Shown one piece after another: positions 35,301-47,552 of a stretch of DNA of 64,000 bases. The stretch comes from Emydura subglobosa (taxonomy: Eukaryota; Chordata; Testudines; Chelidae). The stretch is taken from assembly GCA_007922225.1 (NCBI GenBank), contig ML679961.1, positions 67,717,075 through 67,781,074 on the forward strand, in the 5' to 3' direction. How positions within the stretch are numbered: position 1 is the stretch's first letter; every line of letters begins with the position of its first letter. Position numbers and translations under genes: made by a program. The notes beneath the pieces are model-generated. The model ran no database searches, was not told where the DNA came from, and worked only from the letters and a program-made list of their open reading frames with translations.

Positions 35301-38300
35301 TCATTTAGTCTGATCTCCTGCACAACATAGGTCACAGAACCTCACCCACCCATTCCTGTAGTAGACCCCTAACCTATGACTGAGTTATTGAAGTCTCCAA
35401 ATCACGGTTTAAAGACTTCAAGGTACAGAGAATCTACCAGCAAGTGACCCATGCCCCATCCTATAGATTTCAAATGTTGTCCACAAATTTGCATAAGTGA
35501 CTGGGTTCTAATATAAACAGAGCCTCTTTTCTACTCAGTTGTGTAGTTTAATATACAACTTGTCCAAAAAAAAACAAAAAAACAAAAACAAAAAAACAAA
35601 AAAAAACCAAAAAACAAACTTTAAACATTGCATTAAATGCAAAAACACAAAGAATTTTTCAGATTAGTTTCTTGTTCTTTAAGAACAAAGCGAAAGTGCT
35701 AACAGCTCCTAAGAAGCCAGTTTCAATTCTTATACACCTACTTTAAGGTGGGCTATTGCCTATTGACATACACTGATAAACACTTCTAATATACTACAAG
35801 CAGATGCTCACCTCCTGATCCCACACTGGCTTGTCTCAATCTCTGTTTTAGTGTTTTCTATAGCACCCACTACTGTAGCATCTAAATTCTGCACAAATTA
35901 ATTAGATTTACATAACAAGGACCCTAGTGGACTTCATGGAGTCTTCTGCTCTTTTGTGAATCTAGGAAACTGCTTAAGGTATCATTCTGGCTAAAGTGGG
36001 AAATCTTTATCAAAGGATAGGGACCTATAGTTTGTCTTAAGGTGGTCAGGCTCTGGATTACCATAAATCTTTTGGAAGATCATTCCATAGCTGAACTCAT
36101 GTGACAGAGTACAATCTCTTGATCTCATGTGCTTTGAGCTGTGTAATTCTAAAGGAGTACAGTTGTCTGGGTGAGTCATGGATGGAGATGCAGTCACTGG
36201 TGTACATGGGACCTGATCCACTGATGGCTTTAATGGTCAGAGCCAAGACCTTAACTTAGCAATGGAAGCAGATTAAGAGTCAGTAGAAGGACTGGAGCAT
36301 GAGGTGATGGTGTCCCAGCCTATTGAGTCTGACAGCTAATTTATGCATAAGATAGGGCTTTTGCATTACTTCTGCCTTCAAGACCAGATATTGAGAATTA
36401 ATAGTAATCCGTTTTGGAAGAGATAAATCATTAGGTGGAATGCTGCAGCCAGATCCTTGCCCAAGAAAATGACAACGTGTTCTAACAAGCTGAAGAAGGC
36501 ATGATGAGGCATTTATTGCCAATGAAGTTACTTGTACATCCAGAGTTAGTGATGAATCAGGGAAATCCCTGAGGCTTTATACCACCTTGACTGCAATGGG
36601 GTGAAGATGTCTTTGATGAAAGGGGAAGCCAGTGACAATTAATTCTTCAGAACATTGCCCCTATTGACCACCTTCACTTTAGTCTTCCTGGACTGAGTTT
36701 AAAATTGCTGCTCTTCATCCAGGGACCGATCTCCTGTAGCCTTTGGGACACTCTTGTGATAGCATTGTCTTTTTCTGTAGGATATTAGATATGTAGCTGA
36801 GTATTGTTTGTTAGCAATGGTGTCTCACCACCTTTCCAGGTGGCCTTGTGTACATATTTAAGAAGAGAGGGAATAAGATAGACCCCTGAAGAAATCTGTA
36901 GGTGAAGGCTCTTTTGAGAAGAGGAGCAGTTTCATATCACCAGTCTCTGGGTCCTGTAAAGCTGTGCTATCTACTTCAGCTGTGTCATATAAGCAGGTCA
37001 ACAGTAGCTTGTGGTCAACTGTGTTGAATGTTGCAGAGATATCAAACAGTATGAACATCGAGATATGACCTCTCCCCTTTGCAAACAGGTTGGTCATTAG
37101 TGTTATGAGGGGTGTCTGTACTGTGTCCTGATCTGAAGTCTAGCTGTGAAACATCCAGGATGTTGGCAGTTGTCACATGCTGGAGCTCAACAGTTACTTT
37201 TGGTTTCAATAATTTTGCTAGGAATGGGAGGTCAAAGTGTTTTTCTGCATTTAGTGTTGGCTGTTGGAAGATCAAGCAGACAATTGTACTTGTCAAGAGG
37301 ATTGGCAAGTTTACTTCTCTGAAAGAGGTGTTGATCAATTCTGCTAGCAATGGGTAAAGTTATTGTTCTTTGACCTTTACTAGCCATGATGGGCACAGAT
37401 GTGATTTGCAGGTGGTGGTATGGGTATTTCCCAGAGCTTTTCAAGCTTCAACGTGTGGATTGGGCTGATTTCCTTCAGGGGAAGCAAGTGGTTAGTGCCA
37501 CCTGTGCTTGGGTGGTGTTTTCTGTACCAGGAAGTTCATCTCTCAAAGTGCAAACTATTTAGGGACATTTTTTACTACTCATGCTCAGTATGTTCATTTT
37601 CAAAGGTTCAGAACTTTGAGCAGTACATCCATGACTAAGTGTGAGAATAAGGGTTAGGAAATTAACAGTGAGGCCTAATTAACAGCCAGGATTAAAAGTT
37701 CAGCTCTCTGAGTTTTCAGTGGAAACATATCCCACAAATCTCAAAACTAGCTGAAGTGATTTTGCTCAAACTTAAAAAAAATAAAATAGAATCCCATTTG
37801 GGCAGAGATCAAGCCTGGAAAAATTTTAACAGAGAAGATAAATGTTTTAGGAAGTTATGAGCATGTGAAAACAGTGTTAAAACAATGTTTTTGCATGTTA
37901 CCTCTAACATGCTCAAAACATTATAATAAGGAAATTAAAATACTTATGGAAGAAAGGCAGAATCAACCACACAAAACTACTCAGGAAAGAAAATCAAAAC
38001 ACATGGTCTAGAAAAATCAGGGTGATTTGAGGAAGGGGGGAGGAGGCGGAATCACAGATTCCAAGAATGAGAGAAAGAAAAATAGAGTGGGGAAAAAAAA
38101 AGCCAACAGGCATGAAGCAAGTTCCACGTATGCATTACTTTAACAAGTGGAAGCAGCAGTGCCCCTAGACTTATGAATACAAATCACTTTCTGTTCTCAT
38201 CCCGTTTTCAGTCATGTGTAACTGTCTGAATTTTTCTCCTTCTCAAACTGAGATTTTCCAGGATTGGGCTTTTCCCAAAGGATGGTGGTAGTTATTCATT

Positions 38301-41300
38301 GAAGTTTAAGCAAGTACACTTCAGCCTTCTCAGCAAATAGGAACACAGAAAATAAATCCACTTCCCATGATTAAAACATTGCCATTTTTTCTTGTTAATG
38401 GCCTGGGTGAAAACTGTCATTGAAGAAAAGTGAAACCAGAATGTTCTGAAGAAACTTTGTTTTGATTTGACAGTTATGAGTCTGTGACACTTACATTCTG
38501 AGAATGCACCACAGAACGTTCTCTAAGCTCATGAAAAGCGCAGCTGAAAAAAAACAATCTGCTAATGGTGCAGGACTCGAGTAACTGGGCACTGGAACAT
38601 ATTGCTGCAGATTAGTAGGAGCCCCTGGGCCTGATGAGGAAGAGAAGGGAAGTGCTCCTAAGACTTTGGGATGAGCAAAGAAACTGAGGAAGCAGTCTTG
38701 CACACCTTAGGATTCCTCCTCCTGTGCATGTTATACTGGAGGCCAGGGGAAAAGATCATCCGCATCTGCATAGCTTCTAAGGTGGAAGAGGTTGTTTGGG
38801 GAGCTGCTAGACAAAGAGTTACAGTTCTGATTTAAATATATTACTGGCAGTTTGGTGCACCCTACAGAGCTTTGGAGTCCTGAAGAGTCAATCTCCCTTT
38901 TATGGTATTTTCCCCTTTTTGTCTTAACCTTATCTTAGATAAACTAAATAGATTGAACTTCTTTAGTCTCTCACTGTAAGGCATATTTTTCAGATCTCAT
39001 AATTCTTGTGGCTCTTCTTTGAACCCCTTTCAATTTTTCAGCCTTCTTTTTAAAGTCTGGGCACCAGAACTGGACACAATATTCCAGTAAAGGTCTTACT
39101 AATGCTGTATACAGAGGTAATACCACCTCGCTATTCCTACTTGATATTCCCCCACTTATACATCCAAGGACTGTGTTCACCCTCTTAGCAGCACCACAAT
39201 AGGAGCTCACTTTTAACTGATTATCTACCGTGACCCTTAAGTACTTCTCAGAATCACTGCTTCCTATGATACAGTCCCCCATCAGATAAGTGTGACCTTC
39301 ACTCTTTGTTCCTAGATGTTTGACCTTGCATTTGGTTGTTCAAATGATCCCACCTTACTTCACAATCCAGGTTGATCTGTACAACTGAATTGTCATCATT
39401 AGTTACTGCTCCACCAATTTGCGTTACCTGCAAATTTTACCAGTAATGATTTTATATTTTCTTTCAGATAATTGATAAAAATATTGAATAGAAATGGGCG
39501 GATAATAGATCCCTAAGGAACCATTCTAGAAACACCTCCATTGGATTATGATTCCCCATTTACAATTATGTTTTATGATCCATAAATTAAACTGTTTTTA
39601 ATCCATTTAATATGGGTTGCATTAAATTTGTATATTACTAATTTTATCAGAATGTCATTTGGAACTAAGTCAAATGCCTTACAGAAGAACACTATGTCAA
39701 CACAGTTACCTTTATCAACAAAACTTGTGATCTAATCAAACATTACATCATGTTTTGCTGACAAGCCCTATTTTTCATAAAACCAAGTTGACGGCACTAA
39801 CTATGCTACCTCTTAAGTTTTTACTGGTGTCTCACATCAGCCTCTCTTATGATTTTGCCTGGGATTGGTATCAGGCTAATCAGCCTATAGATTCCCGGGT
39901 CATCCTATTTCCCTTTAAATATTGGCACATCATCATACAATTTTTCTTCACCTTTAAACACACTGATGTAGTATCTTGCAGTCTGTGCAGTACTCTACAT
40001 GCACACCACAGAATATGTGAAAAATTCGAACATGAAAAGTACACAGTAAACTAGATTTACACAGCAACCTACACATTAAGGTCTGACAGTGTAGCAAAAT
40101 AATTTAAGAAATAGGGAAAAGCAGAGATTTAAAAAAAAAAAAAAAAGGAAATAAAGAATTAAGAGGAAAGGGCAAAGTTTATAAGAAGTTTTTAACTTAA
40201 GTGAAATCAAGTTATGTACTAGCTAGCCCATGCAACTACATCTTATGGTTACTCTCCCACTTCCTTCTCTATAGTTTGTCAAACATATTTGTTGCATGTT
40301 GCCTTAAATTTAAACTGCAAACTCTCTGAGGCAGGTATAGTCTTTTACTCTGTTTGTATAATAGCTAGCAAAATGGGGTCCTGATCCTCGATTGGGCCCT
40401 ACAGATGCTGCTGTAATATGAATAATAAAATAGTGAAAATTTTCTCTCATATATAACCATCAAAAGTCGCTGCTAAATTACCTGTGTAGTTAATTGCCTC
40501 AGTCCCCAAACTGCTAAATTACAACACAGATGTTAGAGAAAAAAGAAATCAGCAGATAAAAAGTCTATATCTATTATAAGAAACTAAAAATAGTATAGAT
40601 ATAAAAGAATGAAAAAAAGAGAGGATAGTAAAAAAACCCATGCTCTCAGACTATTATCTGAGACAGTCTGATGAGCTCACTTAAAATAGTACTGGACTAA
40701 TGCATATACACAAGGGCAAAGTTATGGTTGTGAAGACATAGGAACTAGATTTTCCTGACTTTTGAGAGCTTCCCTTTCCAACCCTCATGTAGTTTTGTGT
40801 ATGAAAGTTTAGAAAGAGTTTGTCCAATCTGCTCCAGACACTCTGACGTTTCAAACATGGTTAAATTAAACAACAACATTTCACCAGGGTGGATACAAAT
40901 TTTAATTTTTTTTTTTTTTTTAAATTTAAATCGGATTTTTTTTAAATCAATAAAATACTAAATTTCTCTGTCGTTTAAAAAACAATAGTTACAATTAAAT
41001 CTCATCACAACATGCTAAACCTACACTTAACAGTCTCATAAAAATCAATTAATTAATTGAAAGTTCTGGGCTTTCAGTTTTAGTTTTAGTATCTGTTTCT
41101 CAGCAGACTAAAGTCACATGTTCAAAGAAAGACACAGGCTGGATAGGATTGTTGTTGTGCTGTGCTTATGTGGTGGTGGAGCTGGGCCAAGCAAGGCAGA
41201 GGAGTTAGTTAAGACACTGTTCTAAAGGCAGAGAGAGAATATTTTCATCGTTTGGTATTATTCACTCAATGCTACAAATGTGTCAAAGATGAGAAGATAC

Positions 41301-44300
41301 TTAGAAGAAATGGAAGGATGCTCCTTAATAACATGTGGCTGCAGTGCCCATTTAATGCATCTTTTAGCCAAAGACTTAAGTACGTCTTCTCCAGGAATAA
41401 AAGAAAATGTTGTTGAAGTCACAAAATACAACTGTAACAACCATTTTGCTTCAGCTTCGCTGAAGAGAGCAGGATACAAACTAATTCTTCCTCAAGATGT
41501 TTGATGGAATTCTGTGGTTGATTGTTTTGAACAATTTATTAAGAACTGGCCTATTCTCATAAAACTTTGTGAAGAAAACTGTGATAAAATAGATGGAAGT
41601 ATCTCATCCAAAGTATCTTAACACTGGATTAAAGAGGAATGTAGAGGATATGCTCAGTATACCGAAGCCTATATCCATAGCTTTAAAGGAACTTCAGAGA
41701 AATTGTTGCTGCATTGCTGATGCTGTCAAAATTTGGAAGGCACTTCAAGAGACATTGAAAAAAGAAATACCTCACCAGAAAGTTAAAATGCAGGCAATAA
41801 AGAAGTGAATGGATCAAGCACTAACTCTACCTCATTTTCTTGTGAGTATTCTCGACCCCAGATATAAAGGTAGATGCCTAACTTCTGAAGATGATGATGC
41901 TGCCATGGCATGGGCATCTCAAAATCATTCCTTAGTTATGCCAGTCATAATAAATGTCAGGGATGGAGGGAACCATTTAAACAGTATGTATTTACTGATG
42001 ATGTTTTGAACAAAGTCACTCCCCTGAATTGGTGGAATTCATTAGCCAGGCACCTTGAAACAGAGTTCCTTCAGTTGCTCAGCCAACTCTTCACAGCAGT
42101 AGCTTCCTCTGAAGGCAAAGTGAGAATATTTTCATTGTTTGGTATTATTCACTTACAGCTAAGAAATTGACTGGGAGTTGAAAAAGCAGGAAAACTCTTA
42201 TTTCTGTTTCAGTCTATGAATAAAAATGACAGTAGCAGTGAGGAAGATGAGTTGCAGAAGTTTTAAGGACAGCATACATTTAGTGTTGTGATGACTTGTC
42301 TGTTAGAGTTAATAAAATTTGAAAATTAAAAAAAAGAAAGAGTTTAAGGACAGCCATCACCCAGCAACCCAAGAGACTGCTGCAATTGCAAATGTGAAAC
42401 ATTTATGTAACATTTAAGATTTAGTTTAATAAAATATAAGTGCTATTGTGTTTGTGTGTGTGATTTAGTTCTTACCATTCCTAATGTACTGCTGCTGCAT
42501 TTGCAGCTTGACACAGTGTTATGAGTAGTATGACAATGAGTATTAGGTACTATTTCCTAAATTAATAAAAATCAAGTTATCTAAAAAAATTACACAAAGT
42601 ATACCCTCTGAGATGTTGTGAAATGCTGTATGGAGTTGTAAATTAACATGTTTTAGTGATCAGATTTGCACCATTGTTTAAGAAATATGTGAAGAAGTAT
42701 CAGTGGGAAACTTGATTTAAATCAATTATTTTCTTGGTGATTTATATTGCCTTGATTTAAATCAATGATTTATATTGCCTTGATTTAAATCAATGATTTA
42801 TATTGCCTTGATTTAAATCAATCCACCCTGCAATTCACTTAAACATTCAACATTTTTCTGTGGATGGTTCTGTCCACAATTCACCAGACCAGGTTTTCAG
42901 CCACCCTCAATGCAGAAGCCTGCACTACTCTGAATTTCAAACCTCTCCCTCTTCAAAACAAAATGGCAATTCCACTTGGAGCAGGTTTAGGACACTACAC
43001 TCCCTCCTTTTGCAATCTGGGTTCAGCTTGCTGGTTATTTACCTTGATTCTTCGGTCCGGTGGATGAGATGGGAGAGAGGAGCCATTACACTGAGCCATG
43101 TCTGTCTCTGCTCTTTGGACTGTGCCTGCTACTTTCTGCAAGGAAAAGCTGTTTCCATTTGGAATCCCTCTGGCAGGTGCTTTGGAATTACTGCCCTGAG
43201 TCAGAGAAAAACAATGGTTATACCCACCCTTTCACCTCCAACTAGAAGAGAGGCCTAGAAAGCTTCACTTTACCCTTAATCCACCCCTTCCTATAGCCCA
43301 AACACAATGCCTTTTGGCCCCAAATCTAGCCTGAAGAAGTAGGATAGATTTCAGGGCAGTTTTATTCAAGTGTATGAAATGGGATTCATTCAAGTAGCTG
43401 AGCTACAAACTGACACGCACTTGTGGAAGCAAGATAGTAATCCAAAATCCATGATTTTAACCTCCAATCTCTTTGCTGGGGCTAGAAATACTCTAAACCC
43501 TATAAAAATTCTTCAGGAACAGTGAAGTTTGCTAAAAAGCACTGGACCACGGATCAGAAGAATAACATTTGGTCCTCAGTGTAAAGAATACAAATGGAAT
43601 CGATTACTAGGTTGTGTATCACAGAATAGAGAGAAGGGCATATCAGACCCAACAGTACCACACAATAGGAAGAAGGTTAAGAAACAGGACTGAGATGGAT
43701 GTATCAGCTCCACACACTCTTTGAGGTTTAGGGGGTCACATTTAGCTGTTCTTTGCCATCCCTTTTCAGTGTCTGGTCTCATTTTCTCTCACCTAAAGAC
43801 ATGAGACTAACAAGAACCCAGCACAGTTCAGATGCCACCCAGAAGGGTGTAGATTGCCAAGGGACACTTTATGCTCCATTTGTACAGTTTTGGAGCTGAC
43901 CTCTCATCCCTCTGAGAATGACCATTTGTCCCTTTGTTGCTAGGTGACTCCTGCCTGATCCACTATATCATATAAACTGGCCAGTCAAACAACCTTTTCA
44001 TTGTGACCAACTGAACCCACCGACAAGGAACCATGAGGGCTGGGGGGAGGGGGGAGGAAATTAACAAGGAAATTCCCCTTCTAACCAGAGTGGATTGATT
44101 TAAATCAAGGCAATTTAAATCACCAAGAAGAAAGCCTCGATTTAAATAATCGATTTTAATCCATTTCCATTTGTACTTCACTTATTTTCTAAAGAAAGGT
44201 GCATTTTCATTGGTTGACATACCCATTAAAACATGGTGATTTACAACTAAATAGATCCTTTACACTAGATTTGGTACATCTTTTCATTAGCTTGGAGAGT

Positions 44301-47300
44301 ATACTATAACTATATACATTTATTTAAGCAACAACATAATATTTTCAAATTCTTATGAAAGTATTGCTTATTTACTATTATTGTGCCATATTTATAAAGC
44401 TTGCCTTCAAAACTTAGATGTTTTCCCCAATTCTTTCTTTACAGAGAAAAGCAGCTTTTAAGTTTTTACTAAAGACTTATGGATTGAGCATATTGATTTT
44501 TTTATTTAAAATGATAAGAGATTACAATAAATTTAGGCCTTAACATATTTTGTATTAAATTCAAAATTTCTTTTTAAGCATGTTTATTTTTTAAAAGAAA
44601 AAAATATAATTTAAGTAACAAAAATTAAAAAACCTGATTTAATTTTAAAAATCAAATATTTTTGGTTTTATTTTCCAAAGCACAGCCCAGAGACAAGGAA
44701 TGCCTGCCAAAACCACAGAGCAAGAGCTTAGCTTGGAGATGAAATGTCTCCACTCCCAGATCCAGTTGCACGGCTCTGCCCAGTACTGCTGACCCCCCAA
44801 ACCAGACTTTGAGCTAAATCATAGCTCCAGATTCCCCTGAGAAGCCTGCCAGGAGGGGAGGGTAATAGGGTTTATTGCAGTATTTGCATGGCAGCTCCTT
44901 TCATCACCCACTCACCGCGCTGGGCCACTCTTGCTTCTCTCTCTCTAGGAACATTTTCTCCAGTGCCAGGAAGGTCAGGAAGCCAGTGATTACCCAGAGG
45001 CCCAGAAGCTTCTGCTGCTGTAAGCTCTGACCACCTCCTAAAAAACAAAAGAGTGCCCTGAAGGGTAAACCTCACACCCAGTACAATGCAGCTTGTTATT
45101 GAAGTACCGGAGACAAGAACATAGGGCAGAAAGCATTGTCTTTAACTCTATGAGAAGCACAGAACAGACACAACCTGCAGAAAACCCCATATGCTTCATC
45201 TGCTCATCCTTGTTCCTACCTAGGGAAAGTAGGCTCCACACCCCAATGTTCAAGCAATGGAGTCCAGCCTGTCTCCTGGGTACACTCAGGAGTCATTTAA
45301 GCTCAGCTCCTAAGCATCTCTTCCACAAATTACTGTGAGCAAAGGTGAGCAAGGCAGAAATCTCTTACCTGAGGCTACAGAGGTGTTTGTATCAGCACAA
45401 ATCCTACATCTGAGCCTGTGTGAGCAGCAAGTACAGACAGGAAGGTTGTGCTTTGGGAAGCTGAGCCAAATACCAATCTTCCCCATTGCACCACACCTGG
45501 ACAAGTTATTAGCCCAAGGCTATAACACTTTCCTTTCAATTAGAACTGAGATTGTCAGATTCTCCTCTGTTCAGCCTGACTGCAGGGGCAAAGACTACAT
45601 TACAACAACAGGACATGCAAAAACACTGGGAATGTGACATAGGTGGAGCATGCAAACCTGGAGGCTTAAGACAGGGGAAAAGGCTAACAAGAGAAGTGAA
45701 CAAGCTGCAGCAGAGAAGGTGCAGTCACTAGGGGCCCAAGGCACTGGGCTCTGCTGTCCCTGTCTGTGCACTGCAGTGAAGATAGAAAGGATCAGTGGAG
45801 AAGCAGAGTTTTGTGGAGGGATTCTGAATTTCCACTGCTTAGATGCCACATAGCAGATTATGGGAAATCCAGGCTGTTCCTCTATCTCCTACATTCTCAG
45901 GGAGGAAAGGATTCCACAGTTTCTTGGGGCAAAGATCAGTGGGAATCCAGTAAGGAGATGCTGTGAGAGATCTGGGCCCTCTGCAGCACTGTTTCCAGAA
46001 GAGTCAGGAGGAGTTTCTCTTCTTACTGAGCAGCTACAGTTTACAGTGTTCTCAGGTTCTCATGATACTAGTTTGCCCAAGTGCAACGATAACTTATTAC
46101 TTGTCTCCATGGGCCATTTAGAAAACAGATACTGGAGGAAGGACCATGCTAGTTGTTTCCCAAGCTTTATTCCAGGACAGACCAGGCCCATCCCAGCCCT
46201 GGTGCTCAGTTTGCTGACTGAGGTGGGGCTCTGCCAGCTGCACCTTCCTTTCCTCCCCACCCAAGAACTCTAGGGACTGTCAATTTCCACCACTTCTTGG
46301 TCAACATATTTGTGCTCTGTTGTACCAAGACAGGGGATGAAAGGGAGTGAGTCACAGAGTCAAGGAGCCCTCGCTGAATAGACTCCAAGAGCAGTACCAG
46401 GGAGAAAAGCAAAAGCCTCCTGGAGCCCACCATAGAAAGATGGAACATTAAGAAAAGCAGCATGGTGCAGATACACAAGAAAGCATAGCAGCCAGTGCCT
46501 GGGGCTGGCTCTAGGCGCTCAAGGCATTAGTATAGTGCCAAGTATTACCTGCATTGGCGCTGCAGGTGTAGGCCCAGGCCTCAGGGAGCAGGTGCAGAAA
46601 TACATTCCCCAGAAGACCACCAATTGCAAAACTCAACAGCTGCTTCAAACGATTGGATCCCACTGAAAGACAAACAGAAATGCCAATTATAGCCCTGCCA
46701 AGTTGTGAGACACACCCAAATCAGGAGCCTTTGCAGCCTGAACAATCAGGGAAGGTGAGGAGGGAAATAAGCTGTGTGAGAGACAGATCCCAGGACACTA
46801 CACCACCCTCTTCAGGGGAGGGCTAGAGAGAATGAGCTGTGTGGCCTTGGAACCTTTTACCCTGGGAGTGAGGGTCAGGGCTTGAGCTCTACATGCAAGG
46901 GGCCTGTGTGGAAGGAGCCTGTGCCCCAGGGAGGAGCAGGAGCATGTGAGCATACCCCCAGGATCAAAATTAGGGGATGCTCTTTGCATGAACTCTACCC
47001 TTGAAGTCCCAGAACCGCACACTCATCTGGGGGACTACCTGCCCCATTTTTAGGAACGGCACTAGTCACCCATCTTGTAACATGAGTGGATTGTGCCTGC
47101 ATTTCAATAGGCAGCATTTCTAGGGCACCAGGAAGATCCCAACTCTTGTGTTAGACATAAGAACATTGCCCCATTCAGTCACTGATTGGATGTGGGGAGG
47201 GGGGAAAAGGCATTGGCATCAGGAACACAAAGCCAGGGAGCAGATTTACCTTCCGATTGCAGAGCAGCTCCTGTCTCAAGGGGTATTACCAGCAAGGGGA

Positions 47301-47520
47301 AGACTCCACTCAGCCCCACCATAACTGAGCCAATCAGAGAACAGATCCAGGCATCCAGTCGATCTCCACTGAGCAGAGTTCCCCAAGAATCAGCCTCTTT
47401 CTCACACAGAGGACTGGCACCAGTGGTGGCTTTGCCCCCTGGGAGCTCCTGGGTTTCACAGGGGATGCTGAGCAGAAACAAAGCCAGCATCCCATGAAGC
47501 AGAAACCTTTGTCCTGTCAT
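32353..47520 (-). CDS. SLC39A13: Zinc transporter ZIP13, complete coding sequence in nine exons
   Basis: ZIP-family transporter moving zinc from the early secretory pathway into the cytosol; in humans its loss causes a spondylodysplastic Ehlers-Danlos syndrome. Minus-strand coding exons are 47520-47250, 46662-46549, 45037-44916, 43135-43043, 34942-34853, 34443-34393, 34101-33969, 33853-33754 and 32428-32353. All have GT-AG borders and matching phase, giving 1050 bases or 349 residues (human about 371). The start has G at -3 and is followed by a signal-like [13 protein letters not shown]. Motifs are [32 protein letters not shown], the metal-site helices [13 protein letters not shown] and [14 protein letters not shown], then [20 protein letters not shown] and a short last exon ending HTTE. 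Coding exon 4 (31 codons ending RRIK) encodes the variable loop between membrane segments 3 and 4 and has little similarity to mammals. Introns carry LINEs and hAT elements. Confidence 0.97.
32429..33753 (-). other. SLC39A13: Last intron of SLC39A13
   Basis: About 1.3 kb between the final two coding exons. No repeat or other gene was recognised. Confidence 0.5.
35279..35500 (-). mobile_element. CR1 LINE 3' fragment, antisense
   Basis: Begins with the reversed CR1 3' end (GGTCAGAAGGGACCATTGTG, then CTGATCTCCTGCACAACATAGG) and decays over about 220 bases. It is 5'-truncated. Confidence 0.75.
35562..35625. repeat. A-rich simple repeat (CA(n) runs)
   Basis: Runs of A broken by single C residues over about 65 bases. 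Confidence 0.8.
35990..37450 (-). mobile_element. Ancient L2-like LINE, RT fragment, antisense
   Basis: The minus strand encodes [12 protein letters not shown] and DFRSGHST (the [13 protein letters not shown] and GFRPGHSTET blocks of L2-type RTs), then [19 protein letters not shown] (motif A region). A distal part near 36050-36150 resembles the conserved LWNDLP near the L2 C-terminus. It is heavily mutated, so very old. Confidence 0.7.
38930..39980 (-). mobile_element. CR1-clade LINE, RT fragment, antisense
   Basis: In sense order the minus strand reads [14 protein letters not shown] (39910-39840), [18 protein letters not shown] (about 39715-39660), [10 protein letters not shown] (about 39500-39470), then [18 protein letters not shown] and [20 protein letters not shown] (39280-39050). 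These are successive CR1 RT blocks. Multiple stops and frameshifts are present. It diverges from the CR1 at 18591-20043, so probably another subfamily. Confidence 0.85.
40300..40435 (+). repeat. Dispersed amniote repeat, copy 2 (unclassified)
   Basis: Reads CTCTGAGGCAGGTATAGTC ... AAAATGGGGTCCTGATCC ... TAATATGAATAATAAAA, the same family as 55385-55515 (inverted) and 23535-23640. Confidence 0.5.
40885..42830 (+). mobile_element. hAT DNA transposon with degenerate transposase
   Basis: 1946 bases with inverted ends CAGGGTGGAT and ATCCACCCTG. It is flanked by eight-base direct repeats CATTTCAC (40877-40884) and CAATTCAC (42831-42838), one mismatch, as expected for hAT. The interior is a broken transposase. 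The right end carries a tandem repeat of a TTGATTTAAATCAATGATTTATATTGCC-type unit, about three copies at 42715-42820. It is shorter than typical autonomous hATs and lacks the N-terminal zinc-finger part. Confidence 0.88.
41280..42270 (+). pseudogene. hAT transposase remnant (C-terminal half)
   Basis: Successive short frames read [20 protein letters not shown], then [19 protein letters not shown], then [11 protein letters not shown] and [15 protein letters not shown]. These are the catalytic-core and dimerisation (hATC) blocks of hAT transposases. Stops at 41503 and 41806 and several frame changes make it non-functional. The protein would have cut and joined the element's own ends. Confidence 0.82.
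44086..44670 (-). mobile_element. Non-autonomous hAT element, inverted relative of 40885-42830
   Basis: Starts CAGAGTGGATTGATTTAAAT and continues AAATCACCAAGAAG, matching the reverse complement of the right end of the hAT at 40885-42830. The following 150 bases also align (for example around ACATGGTGATTTACAACT). The other end is AT-rich and unclear near 44,650-44,680, with no target duplication found. No coding capacity. Confidence 0.65.
45038..46548 (-). other. SLC39A13: Intron 2 of the SLC39A13 coding region
   Basis: About 1.5 kb between coding exons 2 and 3; open frames here are short and unsupported. No repeat was recognised. Confidence 0.5.
46663..47249 (-). other. SLC39A13: Intron 1 of the SLC39A13 coding region
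   Basis: About 590 bases between coding exons 1 and 2. No repeat or other gene was recognised. Confidence 0.6.
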
Positions 47521-47552
47521 TGCTGAGCAGTTTCAGCCTGGCTGGCCAATCT
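47521..47552 (-). other. SLC39A13: 5'UTR part of the first coding exon of SLC39A13
   Basis: A minus-strand acceptor CTTCCTTTCAG ends at 47553, leaving 32 bases of 5'UTR before the ATG at 47520. This implies at least one upstream non-coding exon, probably in the CpG island at 53.6-54.6 kb. Confidence 0.65.

Noticed and set aside
39755..40054. 99-codon plus-strand frame
   Set aside because: Mostly antisense to the CR1-clade RT fragment on the minus strand, whose RT blocks explain the sequence.
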